This document shows, in pieces, positions 22,183-64,000 of a stretch of 64,000 bases of DNA (position 1 is the stretch's first letter; the number at the start of each line of letters is the position of its first letter). A program made the translations under genes and the position numbers. The notes under the pieces were generated by a model. The model ran no database searches and was not told the origin of the DNA. It worked only from the letters and a program-made list of their open reading frames with translations. Origin of the DNA: Plazaster borealis (taxonomy: Eukaryota; Echinodermata; Asteroidea; Forcipulatida; Labidiasteridae); contig CM037470.1 in the NCBI GenBank assembly GCA_021014325.1, positions 2,790,001 to 2,854,000 on the forward strand, in the 5' to 3' direction.

Positions 22183-24004
22183 TATATGGTAACCCCAGGA
22201 ATAGACTTTGCAAGTCTCGCGCATATTTGAACTTCCGGGACTATTGTGGTCCCAACCATATGGAGATTTACGTGGGCAAGATTTTGTTTTGTCAATAATT
22301 TTAGTTAAACGTGGTTTATGACCAAGAAAAATATATGTGTTGTTGGTAATGTAATACTCAGTGATAACAAATATGAAAGTAAAATCAATTCAACAATATA
22401 ACGAGGAAAACCCGATAATTAAACTTGACCTCAGCTTCCGGTTGCTGAAAAAATTAAGAATTTTGTGCTCACCTCCGATCACAAAACTTATGTAAACGCT
22501 TGTTTTGGATGCGCGAGGATAATCGCCAGATGCTGTAATTGCAACGCAAAGCCTTTTTATAGCAGTCTATGGTTGTTGAGGCGTCAGCGTCCCCCACAAA
22601 CTGCGTCAAGCGTTAATTTTACGCCCGTGTGACCTTCGCGAATCCACGAAAGTGGTTTCTGAAAAGTTAAGATCATAAGCATCCTTGTCCCAGCGCTTTA
22701 ATTTTGCTTCAATAATAATTAACAAATTATTTGTGTATTTATTATAAACACTAAAATTGATTTTATAAACAGGTAATGAGTATTTTTGTTGTTCAGATTG
22801 TATCATTGAATATAATTTAAAACAAACATTTTAATTCAGAGAAAAAAATGTTCTTCGTTTGACGTGTTTTCTCTTTCCGATATGCGCGAGACTTGCACAG
22901 TCTATTACACAAATGCAGGTTGTATGTCAACTTGTACGATTTTGTGCACGAAGCATATGAGTGAAATTATTTTTCAGCCCCTCAAAAGGAAACCTACACA
23001 AACCTGGGGCCTGATCCCCCTCTTAGATAACAATTTGGAATGGTCCAGCACAAAAGTGCTTAACACCATCTTTTGTCAGCGTAACTTGTTCAAAAGTCTG
23101 TTTAACCTTGATTTATCTTTCTTATTTCTTCAGCAGCGAGTCAAACATCCGAAAGATATTCTTTTAAACTGCTCTAGATATCTACTTTAACTACTTCGTC
23201 GTGACCTATAAACAGAGAGAAGCCATTCGTTCAGCACTCACCATCCAGTTTTGTTCCGCTCTAAGTGCACGGTGACGTAACTTCTAAACAGCGCCCCTTC
23301 GGATGCTTGGTGGCAGCACTTCACAACATCGTCACCATGTTGATCGAACCCCGATTTATTACTTGCGTCCGTTCCAAAGTGCTGAGTACTTTGCCATAAC
23401 ACTGTCTGCTTACTAAGATTAGAAGCACGATGAAGGCATGGGGGCGTTTGTTTTGACTTTCGGTGATAAGCCCGTGAACTGAGCACGACAAAACTGCCCA
23501 CCCTTAAATCGATAAAAACAAAATTGTAATATTGTTACACACAAAAAATTCACTATTATTAGTTTTTTCGTGGATGGACACGAATTCTTAATGAATTCTT
23601 AATTGGGTGATGACCCCCAATAATGTAATGTTGAGTTAGTTTACAAAAGAAGTATCGATTTTCTTTTGGTTATGAAATAATTATTCCCAACCTTCATTGT
23701 ATTGCTGATTTCGCCTGCGGTTTCTCATGACAGATTCGGCATCTTTTCCATCTGAAGCATTTAATACAGGGAGTTATAAAGATGTACGCTTCTATGTGAT
23801 ATTACGCGAACATGAACGTGAGACAAAAATGCGTTATTGACGCGAGATTCTCTTTCACAAGCTCACACGTTCACGTTGCCGAAATTAAAATAATGCATAG
23901 TTATATGGCTAAGGCTGAGGTTGCGGCTTGATAGCCACTTTATCAAGCGAAAGGATAGGCCGTAACCACTGCTGTAGCCACTGTGGGTAGCCCTTCCATT
24001 TGGA
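22183..24004. other. Intergenic DNA between the two genes, first part
   Basis: Several open frames of about 65-110 codons occur, none recognisable. I see no promoter, terminator or RNA gene. Confidence 0.4.
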
Positions 24005-24163
24005 CATAGACTACTTCGCAAATACTCCGTGCGCATGCGTTAGCCGTGGAATGAGGTGCATGATGGTCTAATTAGCGATCAAAATGTGTCGCTAACTAGA
24101 CCAGCACGCACCTCATTCCACGGCAAATGACCGCGTACTGAGTATTTGCGAAAAAGTCTATGG
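24005..24163. mobile_element. Hairpin element family D, copy 1
   Basis: Almost perfect palindrome about 159 bp long: 'catagactacttcgcaaata'...'tatttgcgaaaaagtctatg'. The arms contain 'gccgtggaatgaggtgcatg' and the loop is 'gcgatcaaaatgtgtcgc'. Two more copies are at 33163 and 63896. Confidence 0.9.
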
Positions 24164-24828
24164 CCATCAGCAGTGACAGTAAAGTGCGCCCTCTGTTGAA
24201 ACCCTGAATTTGTACGTTCCTAAAAGGGGAATGGAAGGTTTAGTTTGGTAAAAATCTTAAAAACTCGAGAAATGTGTGGAAACTTGGTTTAAGTTGCATT
24301 TTGCATTAATTACTTAGGCGTTTACTGTTGTTTTTAGAGGGATTTTATGAGAACCAAACTACTACAATCCCATCTTGCAAAGTTATTTCAGTGTAACCTT
24401 CATGTAATTTCAAGTGTTTCAATAAAATTTATTAAAATTTACAGAAAATGTTACTTTTAGTATAATTGTGTAAACATGTTCTTTTGTCAGACTTCCCTTT
24501 TACCTTGTGACGCCGGCCTTTGTTTCGCTGGTGTCCCAGGAAAATCTGTCCCTCCGGAGATTCTGTCCCCATACGGGGGCTGGAGGAGGATGATTCAAAA
24601 GAGGGCGCTATCAAAAGAGTTTGTACATACACAGTTCGCCGTAAGGGGTGACAGAATCTCCGGGGGGACAGAATCTCCTGCCACACCGGACCACAATGTA
24701 AAAACTCCCCAGTCAGAATTGACCGGGGATCTGGGGTCCCATGCCATGGCTCTCTGACCCAAGTTCTGGTTGAGGCTGACCCGTATTGATTGTGCATGCA
24801 GCAGATACGCATCTGTGTTTTGCAAGAC
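24164..24828. other. Intergenic DNA with a degraded inverted repeat
   Basis: The pair 'tccctccggagattctgtcc' (about 24550) and 'ggtgacagaatctccggggg' (about 24647) are inverted relative to each other and suggest a foldback element of about 130-200 bp. No gene is seen. Confidence 0.5.
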
Positions 24829-25432
24829 TTAAAGGCACTGTAGGCCCTACACGTTTGGTAATTCGCCGTATTTTTGACCGCGTGAGGGCGTATGTGGACC
24901 AATTTCACGTAATGAAAAACAAGCAAACAAACAGGTTGTTTTTTCATTGTTGTTGTTAATGTTTATGTATTTCGTCATTGATGCAAGAAAACTACATACA
25001 GGCAATTAAAATAAGATGGAACTCAAATTGTGATGCAAGACAATTCCCTGATGAAAGCGCCCTCATGCGGTCAAAAATATGGTCAATGACTCAAAATATA
25101 TTAGCATAAAAACTGACTTGGTAACGAGCAACAGAGAGCTGTTGATAGTATAAAACATTGTGAAAAAACGACTCCTTCTGAAGTAACGTAGTTTTTGAGA
25201 AAGAGGTAATTTCTCACTAAAATAATACAAGACTTCTTGCAAGAAGCCTTTTATTCCTATCTGAAAGACACAAATTTGTACAAGAGTTTTTTTCTTTCTT
25301 TCATAATTTTCTTGCAACTTCGACGACCAATTGAGCCCAAATTTTCACAGGCTTGTTATTATGCATTATGTTGGGATACACCAAGTGAGAACACTGGTCT
25401 TGGCAATTACCAAACGTGTTCAGTGCCTTTAA
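24829..25432 (-). mobile_element. MITE family A copy 8, split by another MITE
   Basis: The outer TTAAAGGCACTGTAGG... end is at 24829-24862. The rest of the element resumes at 25083 ('tcaatgactcaaaatatatt') and ends CCTTTAA at 25432. The gap is filled by a different element, 24866-25082. Confidence 0.8.
24866..25082. mobile_element. Nested MITE with 'CCGTATTTTTGACCGC' ends
   Basis: Ends 'ccgtatttttgaccgcgtga' plus 'gggcg' and 'cgccc' plus 'tcatgcggtcaaaaatatgg' are about 25-bp inverted repeats. The element is about 217 bp and lies inside a family A MITE, so it is younger. The interior is unrelated to families A or B. Confidence 0.8.
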
Positions 25433-25888
25433 AGAGGAAGGCAAATGATGACCAATTCAATTTTGTGATGTATAGATAGAGTCCTCATGTTGGAAAAAAT
25501 TACACGTCTCTAACCTCTTGTTAATAATGATGTAAATTGCCACTGCATTCGATACCCTTCCAGTGCAAAGTTTGTCAACATCCAAAACATCTGATGACAA
25601 TACCCTTCTGAGAAAAATGGGTCTCTACAATTTTGTACAGGGATGTTTTGGTTCATAACTGACTTTTTCAGAGCGAAATTTGAAACGTGACTTCATTGGA
25701 TTTCAACAAGCAATCGATCTTTACATTGACCAAGGAGGAATTTGTTTTCAATAAAAAGGTCAAATTCAATACACCATTTTAACGTGAGTTTAGAGACTTG
25801 TAATTTTTTCCCCACTCGCATGAAAACTATATCTATTGGAAAATACGTACATCACAAAATTGAAAAAATTTAAATTATTATTATTATT
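25433..25888. other. Unassigned intergenic DNA
   Basis: Two stretches around 25450-25500 and 25790-25860 ('gtctctaacctcttg'/'tttagagacttgtaattttttccc', 'tgatgtatagata'/'acgtacatcacaaaattg') look like arms of a decayed foldback element. An ATT microsatellite lies at 25876. Confidence 0.4.
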
Positions 25889-26277
25889 GGTAATGACTCT
25901 GAAATTAATGGCAATAAAAACTTACTTGGTAAGAAGTACAGCAGCTTTTGATAGTATGATGCATTTTGAGAAACGTTTCACTTCGAAATAGCCTAAATAC
26001 TACAGTTATTGAAAACAATATCACTCTTTATCCCCAAAATTTGAATTTGCTGAGAAGCGTTACTGCAGTAACGTTTCTCAGATAATGTATTCCAACTGCA
26101 GATTATTCTTCCTGCGTGTGGACATAACCGCTCCAGATTTTCGGCAGTTATCTCAAAAACGATACCACCTTTTCGAAATGAAATTTTCACAGGTTAGTTT
26201 TATGAACAACTATACTGATTGAAACAAACAGTGGGTTCCCAATAACCAGACCTATACAATCCCTATTAAAGGGGACG
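25889..26277 (-). mobile_element. MITE family B copy 2
   Basis: Reverse copy from 'ggtaatgactctgaaattaa' to 'ccctattaaagg'. The central hairpin is 'ctgagaagcgttactgcagt' / 'aacgtttctcag'. Confidence 0.8.
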
Positions 26278-26295
26278 TCGTGTCATCACCAAAGC

Positions 26296-26548
26296 AGGGC
26301 CAAATTTCATAGAGCTGCTTAAGCACTAAAAACTGTGCTAAGCAAAAAATTGCAGGAAACCAGTTACAGATTGTACATGTAGAATAGTATTTTGGCTTGT
26401 TACCATATTCTGGTAGTAACATTGTATTTTTGCTTAGCTACTTTTTTTGCTTAAGCAGCTCAATGAAACTTGGCCCAGGGCCCAATTTCATACTTAAGCA
26501 TAAAAAGCTGTTAAGCACAACAAATTATGCTTACCAGAATAAGGTTAC
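26296..26548. mobile_element. Foldback MITE family F, one copy plus a partial second
   Basis: First copy 'gggccaaatttcatagagct' to 'agctcaatgaaacttggccc' (26296-26476). It is followed immediately by 'agggcccaatttcatactta', the start of a truncated second copy (to about 26548). Confidence 0.7.
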
Positions 26549-26856
26549 TAGCTATTTTTACATGTACAAAATGTAACTGTACACCAGCCACGAGGTTGCT
26601 TTGAATGATCATGACGACACTGCCCCTTTAAGAAGGTAGGTTTGTATAGCGCTGGTGATTTGACGATAAAAATAATTACTTTTGGCAGCTTTCTTTAATA
26701 TTTGGAGAATGAGTTACGAAATAATGGTCCCTGAGTCAAGACAATTTATTCTAATAAAATGAAGACCGCATATTGACTCATCCATTTCAAACCAAAAATA
26801 TCGCCGATTCTGTCAAATGACGCGGAATACTAATTTGTTGAAGTCATTTTTTGGAC

Positions 26857-27232
26857 ATAAAGGCACTGTACACGTTTGGTAATTACTCAAAATATATATC
26901 AACATAAAAACTAACTTCGTAACGAGCAACGGAGAGCTGTTGATAGTATAAACGTTGTGAGAAACGACTCCCTCTGAAGTAACGTAGTTTTTGAGAAAGA
27001 GGTAATTTCTCACTAAAATAATAAAAGACTTCTTGCAAGAAGCCTTTTATTCCTATCCGAAAGCACATACATTTGTACAACAAGGGTGTTTTTTCTTTCA
27101 TCATTTTCTTGCAGCTTCGATGACCAATTGAGCCCAAATTTTTATAGGCTTGTTATTTTATGCATAAATGTTGGGATACACCATGTGAGAACACTGGTCT
27201 TGGACAATACCAAACGTGTTCAGTGCCTTTAA
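26857..27232 (-). mobile_element. MITE family A copy 9
   Basis: Full-length reverse copy, 'TAAAGGCACTGTACACG' to 'CAGTGCCTTTAA'. Its left TTAA has mutated to ATAA. Confidence 0.85.
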
Positions 27233-28439
27233 GGGGTCCAAGGTTTTCCTTTTCACAGATCATACTTTTTTGTTCTACCGACAGAAGAACAATTTCGCTA
27301 ATAATGGCCAATTTGTGCAAAATATATGTGAATACATAAATACATGAACAGAAAATAGAAAGACTTTACTCTGAACTTACCAATCCCCCAGGGAATTCGT
27401 CTAAAATTAATCGCAATATATTGTCGAGAAATAGCCGCGTGGTAGACGTTCAACATCACCGTAACTCATTTGTATACCCGAAATTTATTTTTATAGCCGC
27501 AGTCGGAATAATAAGTGACTTTTATTTTATTTGTTTGTTGTGTTTTTTATATTTTTTTACTCATTCTTAGTATAATTTTAATACCACATTTTCCCAAGTG
27601 TTTTTTTTTATTATTGAAAAATTTATGTAGTTTGGCTTTTTAGCCACACAATGTGTGCATAATTCAATTCGATTCAATAATCATGAACGTGCACAAAACT
27701 CCTCTGGGCGATTTACTAAAAACGTTTTTCGATTGTGTTTTGACTCAAAACATTAACCCCTTTAGTTAGTGAAAACATGGGCGTGTGGTGACTTGGTAGA
27801 GGCGAGGGTTGGGGGGGGGGGGCTGCAGAGGGGCTAATTTTCCCGAAATGTTACACATTATTAAAACACCTACCGATTTCTAATACAAATATATTGTTTT
27901 GGCTTTCTCTGTCCAATATTGTTCTTCTTCTAGCTTTGCCCGAATTGTCCCCATACCCGCTGTCTTGTCCGAATTTCGGAGGGCAGCCCCCCCCCCCCAG
28001 GGGTGTGGGGGGGGGTCGTCTATCCCTTTGAATGAAATATTATATTCACAAACTAACATGTAACAAAGTAAAGTTTGGTTAGGTCATGTTGTTCCAAATT
28101 AATATCGTACAATAATGTCATCAAACCACGCTCAGACACACAAGTGTGTATGTACGTAACTGGTACCGTCCTGTGATCATACGCTTGGGTGCATATTGCC
28201 TTTCAGTTGTTCACAAGGCCAGAGGTGGTACATACTACACTCACAGCGGGTACAATATTGGAGTGTGACGTCTGCTTTATGAGAGTGCTTTGCATGACTG
28301 CAGATATGGCCATGGAATAACTACAACCAGCAAACACTGAATACGATTACCAAGTTCTGTACAATTTACAAAACAAGTTTTTTCTTCCGTCTTTGAAAAT
28401 TGGTTCACCGTGACGTGACAGTTAAAAAAGAAAGTTAAG
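27233..28439. other. Intergenic DNA upstream of the RTK gene
   Basis: No coding signal. Poly-G/poly-C runs lie at 27810-27822 and 27988-28016. The latter region 'cccccccccccaggggtgtggggggggg' can self-pair. Confidence 0.4.
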
Positions 28440-28545
28440 TGCATGTATCATGGCACTTTAGTTCAAGTGTACAACATAAGAAAAGTCAAGTGAAATCTGA
28501 CAGTGGTTGGAAAACCGACGAAGACGTTGTTGGAGTTCGTCGCCG
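28440..28545 (+). other. RTK gene exon 1, probably non-coding (5' limit unknown)
   Basis: A very good donor (gccg|gtaagt at 28546) ends a region that would be the 5' UTR; the next acceptor on the + strand with the gene's start codon is at 29661. The upstream limit and transcription start cannot be set from sequence. No in-frame ATG continues into exon 2. Confidence 0.45.
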
Positions 28546-28931
28546 GTAAGTTTTAAGATCAATTATTGTAGTGTTTAAAAGAAATAGAAAGGTTAATTCC
28601 TTGGTTTCTTTCCTCCATGGTTGTTGCAGAATCTTTCATGGTTGTAGCATAGAGAAAGGACTGGTTATTGTAGCTATGTGACCTTGTGTTGTGTGGGCTT
28701 GTGTAACTGTAATTGTCATTGATGCATTGAACCTTTGAATTGACTAGACTGTTTGTTTGAGAAAGATTAGCTGTAGTGCTACATGGAGGCCATTATTTAA
28801 CAATGTTTTGCAAGTATAAAAAGGGTTGGACAACATTTGGTCAACAGTTACTTGGTCCATGGAGGAAGGAATATAGATTCCTTCCTCCATAAATGGCTAA
28901 TTAAAGTTGAGTATGGGCCTGACCATTTATT

Positions 28932-29290
28932 TTGAGGATAATATTATGCCAGTCACCTGGACCCCATCATCAGCAAAGTCGCCCAGCAGCTAGCTACAAC
29001 AAAGCCTGTCACAGCTGCAAAGTCGCCCCAACAGCGTTCTCCCTTAACAGTGTTCCGCTGGCCAAATGCCAGTTAAAACACCCGAGGACCAGTCAAAATA
29101 CACTCCAAGTGGTCCAGCTGGCTAGTTCAGTGTTGAAAAGCATCCTTATTTAATATGAATATGGACTATTGTGTAAAAGCTGGCAGACCAGTGAAATGGA
29201 AAGCTAACTAGTCCTGCTGGCCAGTCACTGAAAAAGTTAAGGACAAACCCTTTTTACTAAACAATGTATGCCGGGCTAGTGTTAAGGGGA
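28932..29290. mobile_element. Repeat family C, copy 1
   Basis: Contains 'cagcgttctcccttaacagt', 'gttccgctggccaaatgcca', 'gaggaccagtcaaaatacac' and 'ttaaggacaaaccctttt'. The same blocks appear on both strands around 32230-33450. Probably a DNA element of a few hundred bp; its exact ends are unclear. Confidence 0.6.
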
Positions 29291-29691
29291 CACGACTTTC
29301 AATTCAATTCAATTCAATTGTGGAGTAAGAAATTTGGTTATATACTTAGTACAAAATAGAAACAATGTGTTTATATCTTTTACAAAATCCTGAATTAAAT
29401 AAAAAAAGTGACATTTCTCAAAGAGAAGCTTGTATCAAACGGTACGTTAAAAAAACCACCCTGAATAACGTTTCCAGATTTTTTGCAATTTTTTTATATT
29501 TCTTATTTTGGTTACTGGAGGGGGTTACTTTGCTTGGGGGGGGGGGCAACAAATTACTTGAATTATAGTCCTAAATTAAAAAAAAACAGTGGAAACATTT
29601 TCTGATTTGAAACTGAATTTTAGTAAGTTTGATGAAGTCTCTTTCCTTTTTTTGTGTGTAGATTTCCAGGTTTTCCTCGGCCGGTTAAACC

Positions 29692-63854
<34,163 letters not shown>

Positions 63855-63895
63855 GTGAGTGTCAAGAGAGGGCGGGCTTTCAATTGATATCGCAG

Positions 63896-64000
63896 CCATA
63901 GACTTTTTCGCAAATACTCAGTACGCGGTCATTTGCCGTGGAATGAGGTGCATGCTGGTCTAGTTAGCGACACATTTTGATCGCTAACTAGACCAGCATG
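63896..64000. mobile_element. Hairpin element family D, copy 3 (cut by window end)
   Basis: Begins 'catagactttttcgcaaata', passes the loop 'gcgacacattttgatcgc' and enters the right arm 'taactagaccagcatg' when the window ends. It starts 42 bp after RTK exon 20. Confidence 0.9.

Overview
This window is animal nuclear DNA: intron-rich, AT-rich and crowded with small transposable elements. The repeats and gene content point to an echinoderm, most likely a sea star. That is an inference from repeat style and gene families, not from a database match. No rRNA, functional tRNA, CRISPR array or bacterial-type gene is visible.

Two protein-coding genes can be assembled, both on the + strand. The first (about 3.5-21.8 kb) has a signal-peptide exon, a middle exon, a 27-nt micro-exon and a last exon carrying six cysteines. 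The cysteine pattern and the GEKC and CEC-x5-C motifs match CART-type neuropeptides (cocaine- and amphetamine-regulated transcript). The donor of its middle exon is uncertain.

The second gene (about 28.4 kb to beyond the right edge) is a receptor tyrosine kinase. It has one non-coding exon and nineteen coding exons inside the window. All splice sites keep one reading frame of 964 codons: signal peptide, two EGF-like domains, four Calx-beta domains, one transmembrane helix and a complete-looking tyrosine kinase domain with all catalytic motifs. The C-terminal tail lies outside the window. EGF plus Calx-beta in front of a tyrosine kinase is not the layout of any named vertebrate RTK family I know, and is the most interesting object here.

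The rest is introns and intergenic DNA built largely from repeats. (i) About 25 copies of two related MITE families (A, about 375 bp; B, about 390 bp) have TTAA-type ends, shared terminal inverted repeats and a central hairpin. One copy has a matching empty site inside the window. (ii) Several foldback families have long inverted repeats (about 33.2, 24.1, 63.9, 43.1, 47.2, 47.8, 52.7, 63.2, 8.5, 15.6, 21.5 kb and others). (iii) tRNA-Leu-derived SINEs have (TTA)n-like tails. (iv) 5'-truncated non-LTR retrotransposons occur, one starting about 12 bp inside an RTK intron. (v) Tandem repeats lie at 4.7, 11.0, 14.2 and 33.7 kb. (vi) A fragment of a thiolase coding sequence lies antisense at 46.5 kb. 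Nested insertions allow relative dating in several places.

The two genes show no sign of working together. One makes a secreted peptide, the other a cell-surface receptor; adjacency alone is not evidence of a ligand-receptor pair.
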